64,000 nucleotides of DNA from JAFDZV01 sp964455525 (GCA_964455525.1 CAYVWR010000002.1:496001-560000), one strand, 5' to 3'; counted from the stretch's first letter, positions 16,229 through 34,334 are shown. Numbers and translations: made by a program. The notes: generated from the letters alone by a model not told the origin.

Positions 16229-16939
16229 ATGGCACAGCGCAGCAAGCGATTCACGAGCATCGTCAAGAAGGTGGATGCCACCAAGCAGTACTCACTGAAC
16301 GAAGCGGTCGATATCGTCAAGGGGAATGCGACGGCGAAGTTCGACGAGTCGGTCGATATTGCGATCAGGCTTGGAGTTGATCCCCGCAAGGCCGATCAGC
16401 TTGTTCGCGGCACGGTTTCGCTGCCGCACGGCATCGGCAAGACCGTCCGTGTCCTGGTAGTGGCTCGCGGCCCGAAGCAGCAGGAAGCCCTTAATGCTGG
16501 CGCCGACGAGGTCGGATTCGAGGATATCATCGAGCGTATCAAGGGAGGCTGGACCGACATCGACGTGGTTATCGCCACCCCTGATGTCATGGGCGAACTT
16601 GGCAAGCTTGGCAAGATCCTCGGCCCGCGTGGCTTGATGCCGAACCCGAAGTCCGGCACCGTTACCACCGATGTGGCCACGGCGGTCCAGGAGGTAAAGG
16701 CGGGCAAGATCGAGTATCGTGTTGATCGCTCCGGCATTGTGCATGCGTCGATCGGCAAGGCCTCCTTCGAGACGGAGAAGCTTCTGGATAATATCCAGAC
16801 CTTCATGGGGAGCATCATGCGTGCCAAGCCGCAGAGCGCCAAGGGAAAGTATGTGCGTGGCATCACGCTCAGCTCCACGATGGGGCCTGGCGTCCCGATC
16901 ACCGAGTCGGTGATGACGGCCGGCCCGGAGAAATCCTAA
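16229..16939 (+). CDS. rplA: 50S ribosomal protein L1
   Basis: 236 residues, full-length L1 with two domains and the conserved GPRGLMPNPKSGTVTTDV near residue 131. It binds 23S rRNA at the L1 stalk and helps release the exit-site tRNA; in many bacteria it also represses its own mRNA by binding near the start of rplK. Such a site was not searched for here by structure. A 367-nt gap separates it from rplJ. Confidence 0.98.
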   Translation: MAQRSKRFTSIVKKVDATKQYSLNEAVDIVKGNATAKFDESVDIAIRLGVDPRKADQLVRGTVSLPHGIGKTVRVLVVARGPKQQEALNAGADEVGFEDIIERIKGGWTDIDVVIATPDVMGELGKLGKILGPRGLMPNPKSGTVTTDVATAVQEVKAGKIEYRVDRSGIVHASIGKASFETEKLLDNIQTFMGSIMRAKPQSAKGKYVRGITLSSTMGPGVPITESVMTAGPEKS

Positions 16940-17306
16940 ACATTTTGAACGGCTTTGAGCGCGGCTGCCTCAGATGATGAGCCTGCCGTGCTCGCCGCGA
17001 TTCCCATCCCCGGCGATGCTCTACAGGGCATGCTCCGGCAGGGGATCGAAGAACGATTACGCACTCGCCTCTCGTTTGTGCCGGGGAGCATCTCAGCAGG
17101 AGTTTCGGGAAACCGGGGCCGTATGTTCGAGTATCGTGTTGTTCCGGCATTCAATCTATTTGAAGACCTGATGGGCCACCGGCTCTCGTGGTGTGTTTCC
17201 GGCAGCGGAAGCAAGCTTCTACATCACGGCAGGGAACGGTTTTCCGTGGTCTTCGGGCTACACCCGTTAACCTAGATCGAAGAGATCCAACTCTCTCATC
17301 TCTCGT
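16940..17306. promoter_or_regulatory. rplJ leader region (possible L10 leader)
   Basis: A 367-nt gene-free stretch between rplA and rplJ. In many bacteria this position holds a structured leader that L10-(L7/L12) binds to repress translation. Here the last 80 nt contain a CCGTGG-TCTTCGG-type hairpin that could form such a structure, but I cannot demonstrate the consensus. No clear terminator or promoter is visible. Confidence 0.35.
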
Positions 17307-17840
17307 ATGACCAAGACAAAGAAAGAAGAAGTCGTAGCGGAATTGACTGAGCTGTTCGGTGGAGCCAGCGGACTGTACTCGATTGACTTCACGGGCTTGA
17401 CCGTCGCGCAGGCAATTCGTCTGCGTCGGGAATTCAACAAGGCGGGCGTCACGTACAAGGTTGCCAAGAACACGCTTGTCAAGCGTGCCCTGCAAGGGGT
17501 TGGCGGCTACGATCATGTGCTCGACAAGTTTGCCGGCCAGACCGGTATCGCGGTCGGGTACGAAGATCCGGCTGCTCCGGCTCGGGTACTTCGTGACTTT
17601 ATCGACCCGAAGATTGATATTCCGAAGCTGAACTTCGCGGTGATCGAGCAGCAGGTGATGGACGGCTCAAAGCTGAAGGAAATCGCAGCGATGCCGTCGC
17701 GCAAGGATATGCTTGCCTCCATCGTCGGTGCAATCAACGCTCCTGCTTCCGGCCTCGTCGGCGTTCTCAATGCCGTCATGCGCGATCTCTCCTCGGTGAT
17801 CGAGGAAGTCGCAAAGAAGAAGGAGGGCGTGGCCGCGTAA
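17307..17840 (+). CDS. rplJ: 50S ribosomal protein L10
   Basis: 177 residues, L10 family (VAELTELFGGASGLYSIDF, residues about 10-28, then KVAKNTLVKRAL near 51). Its N-terminal globular domain binds 23S rRNA and L11 at the stalk base, while the C-terminal helix (about 150-177, SSVIEEVAKKKE) binds L7/L12 dimers. Start ATG at 17307. The gene sits between a long leader and rplL, as in most bacteria, and L10-L7/L12 usually regulates this pair post-transcriptionally. Confidence 0.98.
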   Translation: MTKTKKEEVVAELTELFGGASGLYSIDFTGLTVAQAIRLRREFNKAGVTYKVAKNTLVKRALQGVGGYDHVLDKFAGQTGIAVGYEDPAAPARVLRDFIDPKIDIPKLNFAVIEQQVMDGSKLKEIAAMPSRKDMLASIVGAINAPASGLVGVLNAVMRDLSSVIEEVAKKKEGVAA

Positions 17841-17942
17841 GCGGGCGCCGCTCGATACCTCGCCGGGGACGGCTCCGGCTCCGCACAAGATTTCAACTAC
17901 GAAAGAACATACACGAACCAGTAACTCTCAGGATTCTTACCA

Positions 17943-18323
<381 letters not shown>

Positions 18324-18800
18324 GGAAACGGCGGCAGGCTTGCCGGGAGTACCATCGCTCCATGAGACGATCGGTTGCTCGGTGAACCGCGAAATGATCT
18401 CCCCGCGCTTTACATACCCAATCGGGCGATGGAAGGCCGGGGAGAGCATCGTTTTATCATAGAGGGTTATAGTGATTTGAATGCGGAACTAGGGACAATA
18501 ACCATTCTATCTGTTACGTCGCTTGATCGAATCCTCCTGTAGAACCTTAGGCGCGCCTATGCTTGCATTTTACAGCATTGTTGCAGCAGTTCCCGTCCAG
18601 ACGCCCCGCAGGAGTAGAGCGAATCGCACGTTACATATCCAGTTCCAAACCTGTATTTACAGATTTTTACAAAATCGTGGTGGATTCTTCATGGCTGACG
18701 GGCTCACCGCTGTCGTGGAGAATCCATCGTCGTCTTGAGTATAGCCGACTGCCGTAGTAGTGGACGCCAACCTTCCTCATTGACTGGAGGCATATAAGAA
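18324..18800. other. rplL-rpoB intergenic region with attenuator-like hairpin
   Basis: 477 nt without a gene. 18398-18405 (TCTCCCCG) pairs with 18438-18445 (CGGGGAGA) and, with an inner CTT/AAG pair, forms a hairpin followed by GCATCGTTTTATC; in E. coli a partial terminator lies at the same place and lowers rpoBC relative to rplJL. A 12-bp perfect palindrome (TAGGCGCGCCTA) is at 18548-18559. No further gene is seen. Confidence 0.4.
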
Positions 18801-22616
<3,816 letters not shown>

Positions 22617-22696
22617 GGCTCTAGTCGAGTAACGTTTTCGAGAGGTCTCGATACGAGGCGATGGTGCATATACTCATAATGATGAACCGGAACCAT

Positions 22697-22726
22697 CGGG
22701 AGAGCATCTCAGAGGCTGCTCTCCCG
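22697..22726 (+). promoter_or_regulatory. hairpin in the rpoB-rpoC gap
   Basis: CGGGAGAGCA (22697-22706) pairs perfectly with TGCTCTCCCG (22717-22726) around a 10-nt loop. No U-run follows. It may be an RNA-processing or stability element; function unproven. Confidence 0.4.
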
Positions 22727-22841
22727 GCGACCGGAGCCGGAGCGGCGGGGTGGTACTGTGGCGGAATGGGCTTCGGCATCTCATGGTGAGCTTTGAATTT
22801 TGAATTCTGAATTTCTCTGATTTATACATCGGGAGAACACT

Positions 22842-27143
<4,302 letters not shown>

Positions 27144-27191
27144 GTTCCACCGGCGTCTCGGCTTTGTTGCCGTGTACTGGTGTATGTTGTC

Positions 27192-27230
27192 AAGCCCCTG
27201 GCGGACCTGTTCCGCCAGGGGCTTTGTTGT
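27192..27230 (+). terminator. strong rho-independent terminator of the rpo operon
   Basis: AGCCCCTGGCGGA (27193-27205) pairs perfectly with TCCGCCAGGGGCT (27211-27223) around CCTGT and is followed by TTGTTGT. It ends the operon that began at 13650. Confidence 0.9.
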
Positions 27231-27335
27231 ATCTACAGATGCCATGCGGAGCACTGTGATAACCTGGAGCGGACGCGGCCGATCGCGCCGCCTCCGGCGT
27301 TGCTGCCGTTGTTCATCTGGCTATCATGAGGTGAT

Positions 27336-28142
27336 ATGGTCGATTTTATGGATACCCTGCATGCCTGCATGCAAACATCCGTCGATGCTCTTGTGATCCT
27401 TGGTTCCGGTCTGAGCGGATGTTTCCTGCCGGTTGAATATGAGGTGGTGGCCGATGCCGGGGCGCTGGCCGTTATGGGGCATACCGGTCGGCTGGCGCTG
27501 CTGCGCCGCCATGGCTGGACTGTCCTTCTGGCGCTTGGCAGGCGCCACCGCTACGAGGGATACAGTGTTGCCGATGTACAGGCCATTGTACAGGCCGGGG
27601 CGCTGCTTGGCGCCCGCTCGCTTGTTGTAACCAATGCGGCCGGTGGGCTGAATCCCCGATTCCGTTCCGGCGATGTTATGTTGATCGAGGATCATCTCGG
27701 AACACTTCTCGGGGGATGCAGTGCAGTCGCGGGGCCAGGCTCTGCAACTGCCAGAGGCGTTTCCAACGTGGATGATGGCGCTGGGATGTTCGCCCATGCT
27801 CTGTATCCGGCAATCGAGGCGCGCAGTGCGATGAGCGGCATCGCGCTACGCCGTGGCGTCTATGCGGGAGTGCTTGGGCCAAGTTATGAGACTCGTGCGG
27901 AGATCCGTATGCTCCGGCGGATGGGAGCCGATGCGGTTGGCATGTCCACGGTGCCGGAAGTAACGGCCGCCCATCTGCTCGGCATGCGTACGGTGGGCCT
28001 GAGCCTTATTACCAATACTCTTACCGATAGCGCACGGGTTCGGCTCGATCATCTTGATGTGGTTGAGCAGGGGCGGCTTGCCGGGGAACGTATGCGGTCT
28101 GCGGTGGATGCATGCCTGGATGTTCTGCAAGGAGTAGGGTGA
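27336..28142 (+). CDS. punA: purine nucleoside phosphorylase
   Basis: 268 residues of the trimeric nucleoside phosphorylase family (inosine/guanosine type). Visible motifs: LVILGSGLSG near residue 18 (phosphate loop), GRRHRYEGYS near 68, VVTNAAGGLNPRF near 93, LGPSYETRAEIRML near 185, GMSTVPEVTAA near 205 and LITNTLTDS near 226, which hold the phosphate- and base-binding residues. It splits nucleosides with phosphate to give base and ribose-1-phosphate in purine salvage. GAGGTGAT precedes the ATG. It stands alone behind the rpo operon terminator, so it probably has its own promoter. Confidence 0.93.
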   Translation: MVDFMDTLHACMQTSVDALVILGSGLSGCFLPVEYEVVADAGALAVMGHTGRLALLRRHGWTVLLALGRRHRYEGYSVADVQAIVQAGALLGARSLVVTNAAGGLNPRFRSGDVMLIEDHLGTLLGGCSAVAGPGSATARGVSNVDDGAGMFAHALYPAIEARSAMSGIALRRGVYAGVLGPSYETRAEIRMLRRMGADAVGMSTVPEVTAAHLLGMRTVGLSLITNTLTDSARVRLDHLDVVEQGRLAGERMRSAVDACLDVLQGVG

Positions 28143-28667
28143 TCGCCTCTGCTTGCAACAGCCCCTGTATGTGGGCAATACCTTTTTTAGATCATCAGGG
28201 TGTGTATATTCCGGTTGTCGGGGGCGGCATCCCAGTATATCACATCCGCCTTCGGTTTTCTCGGAGCCAGGGAGCGTATGGAGTCTGAGTCTCCCCCCCT
28301 AAGCCAGATCGCTGCCTCGTCTAGTATCTATCTACTGTGCCGTTCATAAGCGTACGATCCTCCCCAGGGGGCCATCGATCGGGCGATCGGGTTCCTGCGG
28401 CTTGCCGCAGGACCGATCGCCCGTAGATATTCTCGGAGAGCGGGATAATGCCTTGCGGGCCATTGCTGGCCTGCACGGGGCGCTATGGGCGTCCGCCTCT
28501 GCGGCATTACATCCTGCTGCTCCGCAACAATCGATTTGCTGATGGCCCGGCATAGTCCCCGAAGGGGATGGGGTTGCCCCGCCAGTGCTGCCAGCTAGGC
28601 GCTGCACCTGCTAATCCGTAACTTCGGAACGTACAGCGTTTGTTCACACAGTTTCCGAGCTTTACCG
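28143..28667. other. gene-free region with a long hairpin
   Basis: 525 nt without a recognisable gene. At 28380-28423, CGGGCGATCGG and CCGATCGCCCG pair as an 11-bp outer stem around an inner 8-bp stem (TCCTGCGG/CCGCAGGA, GT bulge, 4-nt loop), a 44-nt structure with no T-run. A C7 run lies at about 28293-28299. Confidence 0.45.
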
Positions 28668-29648
28668 ATGCGTCATATTGATCCAGCGACGGTTCCGCAC
28701 GCGGAGTCCCATCGTTATCTGCTGGGAGGCGTTGCCCCCCGTCCCATCGCCTTTGTCGGCACACTCGATGCCGAGGGGCGCCCCAATCTCTCACCCTTCT
28801 CCTTTTTTAATGCCTTTGGAGCCAATCCGCCGGTGATTGCTTTTTCTCCTGCGTTTCGTGGGTCCGATGGCACGCCGAAGCATAGTTTTCTCAACATCAA
28901 GGCAACCGGCGAGTTCACCGTCTCGGTGGTATCCTATGCGATGGTGGAGCAGGCGAGCCTTGCATCAAGTGAGTATCCCGCCGATGTTGACGAGTTCATC
29001 AAGGCCGGGTTCACAAAGCTTCCCAGCCATAAGATCAAGCCGCCCGGGGTGGCCGAGTCCCCCATGGTGATGGAATGCAGGTTGTTGCATCATATCGATC
29101 TGGGAGGCAAAGCCGCCTCCGGCAATCTTATGATCGGTGAAGTGGTGATGTTCCATATCCGGGAATCGGCGTTCAATGGCAGGTATCTCGATGCCAACCG
29201 GCTCGATCTAGTTGGCAGAATGGGGGGGCCGTTGTACTGCCGTGCAAGCGGCGCGGCGGTCTTTACGCTCGCCAAGCCCACGCATGTTGGCATCGGCTTC
29301 GATGCGCTCCCGGATCGGGTGCTTCGTAGCACTGTTCTTACCGGCAACGATCTTGCAAAGCTTGCCGGTTCGGCTATGCTTCCCGATGGAGGGGCCATCC
29401 GCGATTTCTGGCAGGAACGGCTTACGGTGGCCCCGGAGTCATCGCCGGATGATCTGGAGATCGAATTGCGAACGGGCAACCCGGAGGGGGGCGTCGATGT
29501 TCTCGCGGCGCGCCTCCGCGGCGGCGCCACTGCCGATGATCTGGAGACCGATCTTCATCGTGTTGCACAGGTATTTCTCCGTCTCGACCAGATCGAGAGC
29601 GCCTGGCAGTGCGTGCTGGCACATGAGGCGATCACAACCATGAGCTGA
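28668..29648 (+). CDS. flavin reductase-like domain protein
   Basis: 326 residues. The N-terminal two-thirds (to about 210) is a flavin reductase-like split-barrel: YLLGGVAPRPIAFVGTLD, NLSPFSFFNAFGANPPVIAF, TGEFTVSVV and GVAESPMVMECRL fit the family that binds FMN and reduces flavins or uses them as cofactor. The last 110 residues are less clear. It is cytoplasmic and stands alone, with the nhaA gene converging on it nine bases beyond its stop. The substrate is not predictable. ATG at 28668; no strong ribosome site. Confidence 0.85.
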   Translation: MRHIDPATVPHAESHRYLLGGVAPRPIAFVGTLDAEGRPNLSPFSFFNAFGANPPVIAFSPAFRGSDGTPKHSFLNIKATGEFTVSVVSYAMVEQASLASSEYPADVDEFIKAGFTKLPSHKIKPPGVAESPMVMECRLLHHIDLGGKAASGNLMIGEVVMFHIRESAFNGRYLDANRLDLVGRMGGPLYCRASGAAVFTLAKPTHVGIGFDALPDRVLRSTVLTGNDLAKLAGSAMLPDGGAIRDFWQERLTVAPESSPDDLEIELRTGNPEGGVDVLAARLRGGATADDLETDLHRVAQVFLRLDQIESAWQCVLAHEAITTMS

Positions 29649-29657
29649 GGCCACGGC

Positions 29658-31034
29658 TCAGGTGCCGGAAGCTGGCTCCTGCTCTGCGGCCGAGAGCCTG
29701 TGCAGCATCAGGTATCCCAGTATCCCCGCCACGAGCGATGCGCCGAGGATTGCAAGCTTCGATGTATCGAGCATGGTGGGGCTGCCCGCAAAACTAAGCT
29801 CGGTGATAAAGAGGGACATCGTAAACCCGATGCCGGCAAGTATCGAAACCCCATACAGATGCCGCCAGCCGATCCCCCCCGGCATATCGGCTATGCCAAG
29901 CCTGACCGCAAGCCAGCTAAGGAGAAATACTCCGATCTGCTTGCCAAGCACAAGGCCGAGGAATACCCCCCAGGCTACCGGGCTGGCCAGCGCCGTATCA
30001 AAGGATTCGGTCGAGATCGTCACGCCAGCATTGGTAAAAGCAAAGATCGGCATGATGGCGTAGGCTACCCATGGTTGCAGGGCATGCTCCAGCCGGATCA
30101 GCGGAGACTGTGCCTTCTCCGTCACCTCCTCCACAAGATGAACCGCCTCCTGACGTGCCCCCAACTCCTCTGCGGAGTTGGGGGTGCGGAGGCTCAACAG
30201 CGTGCGATACTTCGCCAGAACCCCCTCCACATGCTGTAGCCAGCCTGGGCCATCATAGATGCGGCGTACCGGGATGGTAAGGCCCAGCAGGACGCCGGCC
30301 ACTGTTGGGTGTATGCCTGATTGCAGAAATCCTACCCAGACAACCATTCCTACCAGTAGATACCAGAGGGGCGCGCGTACGTTGAAGATGTTGAGCAGCA
30401 GGGCAGCAGCATACGCAATGCCTGCGATCCCAAGTGCACCAAGCACGATGGTATCGGTATAGAACAATGCGATAACCAGAACCGCCCCAAGATCATCAAC
30501 AATGGCAAGCGCCATCAGAAATATTTTCAGCGCTAGAGGTATCCGGTTGCCGAGAAGCGAGAGAACGCCAAGCGCGAACGCGATATCGGTCGCCATCGGG
30601 ATTGCCCAGCCACGTGCGCCCTCCATGCCGCTGTTGAAGATCACATAGATAAGCGCGGGCACAAGCATGCCGCCAATGGCCCCGGCAATCGGCAGCGCCG
30701 ATCGTTTGAGCGAGGAGAGATGGCCGATAAGAAGCTCGCGCTTGATCTCCAGGCCGATCACAAAAAAGAAGATCGCCATCAGCCCATCGTTGATCCAGAG
30801 ATGCAGCGGCTTGGAAAGAACGGCATCCCCTATGCCGATTGTACAATGCATCTGAAACAGCCGGTGATAATCCTCGGCAAGGGGGGAGTTTGCCATCGCC
30901 AGCGCAAGCACCGTTGCAAGAATCAGCAGAATGCCCGGCGTTGCCGGTGCCTGGAACCATCCCTTTATACGTGTTATGCCTGATGGCTGCCCGTTCCCGG
31001 TTGCATTGATCTGTGCCGATTGTGCCATGGTCAC
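29658..31034 (-). CDS. nhaA: Na+/H+ antiporter NhaA
   Basis: 458 residues, twelve-helix NhaA. The catalytic aspartate pair is present: IPMATDIAFALG (Asp150) and LAIVDDLGAVLV (Asp180-Asp181), spaced as Asp133 and Asp163-164 in E. coli. It exchanges protons for sodium across the inner membrane to control pH and sodium. At 438-458 residues it is longer than the E. coli protein; the extra length sits in a hydrophilic loop near residues 280-320, where the DNA at 30158-30184 forms a perfect 11-bp hairpin. Start is a GTG at 31034 or the ATG at 31028. The flavin reductase gene converges on it with a nine-base gap. Confidence 0.95.
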   Translation of the reverse strand: MTMAQSAQINATGNGQPSGITRIKGWFQAPATPGILLILATVLALAMANSPLAEDYHRLFQMHCTIGIGDAVLSKPLHLWINDGLMAIFFFVIGLEIKRELLIGHLSSLKRSALPIAGAIGGMLVPALIYVIFNSGMEGARGWAIPMATDIAFALGVLSLLGNRIPLALKIFLMALAIVDDLGAVLVIALFYTDTIVLGALGIAGIAYAAALLLNIFNVRAPLWYLLVGMVVWVGFLQSGIHPTVAGVLLGLTIPVRRIYDGPGWLQHVEGVLAKYRTLLSLRTPNSAEELGARQEAVHLVEEVTEKAQSPLIRLEHALQPWVAYAIMPIFAFTNAGVTISTESFDTALASPVAWGVFLGLVLGKQIGVFLLSWLAVRLGIADMPGGIGWRHLYGVSILAGIGFTMSLFITELSFAGSPTMLDTSKLAILGASLVAGILGYLMLHRLSAAEQEPASGT

Positions 31035-31814
31035 CTTGTTGGTATTCTACCATGCGGATTGCGATATGTGAGCATGGTAACGAGTCATTTGCGTGGAAAT
31101 GATACGGAATATCAGCGGAATACGTTTTGTCATTTATGCCGGGCGGAGTACATTCCCTAGTACGCTGCTTGTGGAATGCCCTGGTTGCGATAGCTGTTCC
31201 CCTTCTATGAATCGGGGCTATCTCTGGAGACTCGGTTGCGTTTCAACGGTGAGATCCACCCGGCCCCAATAGCGTTCACAGGTCTCTGCTACTACGCATC
31301 GTATCCTGCTTGGACTATCCCCCTCCCTCGGTATCAGAGTCCGGTATCTGAAGCATCGCAGACGCGTGGTTGGCGATAAGGCCATTGCACACGCCGGGAA
31401 GCACGGTGATGCTTGTGCGTTCCGATATGCGTTGAGAAACAATATGGAGCGCTATGGCCGCACTTGGCTGTTGTGAATATTCATCCTGTCTGAATAATGC
31501 AGTGCCCAGGCATATCTCCGGCAGTGTATGCAGCATATGCTGCGGCTATTATATACACTGATGTCCTGGGGTCTGCGATCACGCCACGGTATAATTTTTC
31601 GCGGCGTTGCATCTTGGCATGATGGATTAAGTCCGGTTTGGCCGCTCAGGCGTATGCTGTTTGTGGCGTCGGCATCTGTTGGTAATAATCCACCGTGTGT
31701 GATTTTTCGTACGATTTCTGCAACCCCCCGTTCCCGTGCGCCGTAATAAACGGTATATCACAGGAAATCTGTGGCGAGTTCTTTCGCAAACCTGTTTTTC
31801 GGAGGAGTACTGCT
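31035..31814. other. 780-nt gene-free region between nhaA and the flotillin operon
   Basis: No gene is recognised on either strand. It must contain the divergent promoters of nhaA (minus) and the NfeD-flotillin operon (plus), which I cannot place with confidence. A perfect 14-bp palindrome (GCAGCATATGCTGC) at 31530-31543, inside a wider GTGTAT...ATACAC arrangement, could be an operator. Base composition is more AT-rich than the coding parts. Confidence 0.35.
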
Positions 31815-32363
31815 ATGCTTGCAGTGTACTGGGCCTGCTTGATCGGTGGCCTCTTATTCTCTGTGGTCGCCGTTCTGCTCGGCGATCTGGTGGGAGGGGC
31901 TGACCATGATGTGCCACATGGCGATGTGCATGATTTCGATCATGGATTGGATTTTCTGAAACCGGCCGTGATTGTCAGCGCCATTGCCACATTCGGTGGA
32001 GCGGGCATACTCCTGACGGATTACACCGATTTCTCGCATGGTCTGGCGCTCGCCCTGGCTATTACGATCGGCGTTGTGATGGCTGTGCTGATCTACTTTC
32101 TTTATATCAGGCCGATGCGGAATGCCGAGATATCCACCGGATATTCTATGGCAGATCTGGTTGGCATGGTCGCCGAAGTTATAACGCCGATTCCCGAGCG
32201 GGGGTGCGGCGAAGTGATGGTAAAGGTGGGGGCTGGACATACGGCGCAGATTGCCGCAAGCTTCGATGGTGTGGTTATCCCATCGGGGGCGAAGGTGGTC
32301 GTGGTGCAGGCCAGCCGGGAGATGCTGTACGTAACACCCTTGGACACTACATTGTTATCGTAA
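31815..32363 (+). CDS. NfeD-like membrane protein
   Basis: 182 residues: an N-terminal membrane segment (LAVYWACLIGGLLFSVVAVLL), a His/Asp-rich loop (GADHDVPHGDVHDFDHG), two more membrane segments (about 55-105) and a C-terminal OB-fold-like domain (about 115-180, DLVGMVAEVITPIPERGCGEVMVK). NfeD/YuaF-type proteins are encoded beside flotillins and help organise membrane microdomains. GGAGGAG lies eight bases before the ATG at 31815, which favours this start over upstream in-frame starts. The flotillin gene follows 12 nt later. Confidence 0.85.
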   Translation: MLAVYWACLIGGLLFSVVAVLLGDLVGGADHDVPHGDVHDFDHGLDFLKPAVIVSAIATFGGAGILLTDYTDFSHGLALALAITIGVVMAVLIYFLYIRPMRNAEISTGYSMADLVGMVAEVITPIPERGCGEVMVKVGAGHTAQIAASFDGVVIPSGAKVVVVQASREMLYVTPLDTTLLS

Positions 32364-32375
32364 GGAGAAAATCAT

Positions 32376-33899
32376 ATGGAAATTGGTATTGGTGCATTTT
32401 TGATCCCTGTGCTTGTGGTTGGTGCCGTGTTTCTGCTGCTGCTGACGTTCGGTGCACGCTATAAAACGGTTGGCCCGGATGCCGCGATGATCGTCACAGG
32501 ATCGTTCCTTGGCTCGAAAAATGTCGATATCGACGACGCAGGTCGTAAGATAAAGATCGTGCGGGGTGGTGGTGCATTTATCCTGCCGATATTTCAGAAG
32601 AAAGATTTTATCTCGCTTCTCTCTCATAAGCTCGATGTCACCACACCGGAAGTATACACCGAGCAGGGTGTGCCGGTGCTTGCCGATGGTGTTGCCATCA
32701 TCAAGGTTGGCGGCTCGGTTGAGGATGTCGCCACCGCTGCCGAGCAGTTCCTTGGCAAACCTACCGAAGCGCTTCGGATGGAAGCCCAGGAAGTGCTCGA
32801 AGGCCATCTTCGTTCCATCCTCGGCTCGATGACCGTCGAGGAAGTTTATCGCAACCGCGACAAGTTTGCACAGGAGGTGCAGGGGGTTGCCGCAAGAGAT
32901 CTGAAAAAGATGGGGTTGCAGATCGTCTCGTTTACGATCAAGGATGTGCGCGACAAGCAGGGATACCTTGAGGCGCTTGGCAAGCCACGTATCGCAGCCG
33001 TGAAGCGCGATGCCGAGGTTGCCGAGGCCCAGGCGGTGCGCGATGCCCGTGTACAGAAGGCGATTGCCGAAGAGGACTGGATGAAGGCGGAGTTGCTTCG
33101 TGATACCAATGTCGCCGAGGCTGCCAAGGGCAATACGCTGAAGGTGGCGGAGTTCAAGAGGGAGCAGGATATGGCGAAGGCCGAGGCCGACCAGGCCTAC
33201 TTTGTGCAGGAGGCCCGCTCGAAGCAGTCGGTGGTGGAAGAGCAGATGCGGGTGGAGCTTGTGCGGAAGGAGCGTGAGATTGATCTGGAGGAGCGTGAGA
33301 TTCGCCGTCGCGAGAAGCAGTACGATGCCGAGGTGAAGAAGAAGGCCGATGCCGATCGTTATGCCGTTGAGCAGAGAGCCGAAGCCGAAAAGAATCGGCG
33401 TATGCGCGAGGCCGAGGCAAAACAGTATGAGATCGAAGCCTCCGCAAAGGCAACCGCAGAGCAGCGCCGCCTGGAGGGTATGGCCATGGCCGATGCCGAG
33501 CGCGCCAAGGGAACCGCCGATGCCGATGTTATCCGGTTGCGGGGTCTGGCCGAGGCCGAGGCCAAGGAGAAGCTTGCCGAGGCGTTCGAGAAGTTCGGCC
33601 AGGCCGCTGTGCTCGATATCGTTGTCAAGATGATGCCTGAACTTGCTGGCCGTATCGCGGCCCCGCTGAGCAATATCAGCAAACTGACCGTGGTGGATAC
33701 CGGCAATGGAAGCGGCGCGGCACGCGTTAGCAACTACATTACCGAACTGCTTGCTACCAGCTCCGAGATGCTGAAGGGAGTCTCCGGCATCGATCTGGAA
33801 TCGCTGATCCGTGGGCTTACCCAGGACAAGGTCTCGGTAGAATCCCTGCCGGCAGTTGCCGATACCGCTGTATCGGATGCGGGCGATCGGCATGGTTGA
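32376..33899 (+). CDS. floT: flotillin-like SPFH/band 7 protein (FloT/YqiK type)
   Basis: 507 residues: one N-terminal membrane segment (FLIPVLVVGAVFLLLLTFGA), a band 7/SPFH domain (about 30-190, AEQFLGKPTEALRMEAQEVLEGHLR) and a long Ala/Glu/Lys/Arg-rich coiled coil (about 195-400, MRVELVRKEREIDLEER), then a short C-terminal domain. This is the layout of bacterial flotillins, which form oligomers that organise membrane regions and associated enzymes. It is translated directly after the NfeD-like gene (AAGGAG at the start), an operon known from Bacillus and many other bacteria. The coiled coil is continuous and shows no frameshift. Confidence 0.93.
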   Translation: MEIGIGAFLIPVLVVGAVFLLLLTFGARYKTVGPDAAMIVTGSFLGSKNVDIDDAGRKIKIVRGGGAFILPIFQKKDFISLLSHKLDVTTPEVYTEQGVPVLADGVAIIKVGGSVEDVATAAEQFLGKPTEALRMEAQEVLEGHLRSILGSMTVEEVYRNRDKFAQEVQGVAARDLKKMGLQIVSFTIKDVRDKQGYLEALGKPRIAAVKRDAEVAEAQAVRDARVQKAIAEEDWMKAELLRDTNVAEAAKGNTLKVAEFKREQDMAKAEADQAYFVQEARSKQSVVEEQMRVELVRKEREIDLEEREIRRREKQYDAEVKKKADADRYAVEQRAEAEKNRRMREAEAKQYEIEASAKATAEQRRLEGMAMADAERAKGTADADVIRLRGLAEAEAKEKLAEAFEKFGQAAVLDIVVKMMPELAGRIAAPLSNISKLTVVDTGNGSGAARVSNYITELLATSSEMLKGVSGIDLESLIRGLTQDKVSVESLPAVADTAVSDAGDRHG

Positions 33900-34334
33900 A
33901 ACCGGAGGCGCGCAGCTACTGTAGCAAGTAACTGATGGCTGCTCCATCACCATCGGGCCATAACTCTGACAGGCTACTCTACCATGAATACATGCAGGGT
34001 GGCCTGTTGTTCTATCGGATATGTCGCGCCTGTGTGGCACTGCCCTGCGCGGAATGTTCTCCCTGCGTCTGTTCCTCAAGCCCTGGATCTGCTTCCGCAG
34101 AACAATGCCGAGCGCGAAGGCCATAGATATCGTCCAGGCCGCTTGTTTCATGCTGCCCCGCACCATATTTTCGTCCCCTTGCCTCTGAAGTCCTGAAGAG
34201 CTGCCTTGGAACTCCAGCATGCTTACGTTGGCCTGTTCCATGATTCTCATCCTGTGGCACCATGTCCAAGGGCATATCGGCCCCTTGTTTCTCCTGATCA
34301 ATCCTCTCATTAACCGTACAGGTTTGTTACTCTC
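33900..34334. other. 435-nt gene-free region
   Basis: Between the flotillin gene and the small secreted protein. Short open frames exist but show no family features or ribosome-binding sites. No promoter or terminator with a clear consensus was found. Confidence 0.4.

Noticed and set aside
18548..18559. 12-bp palindrome TAGGCGCGCCTA
   Set aside because: Too short and isolated to call an operator.
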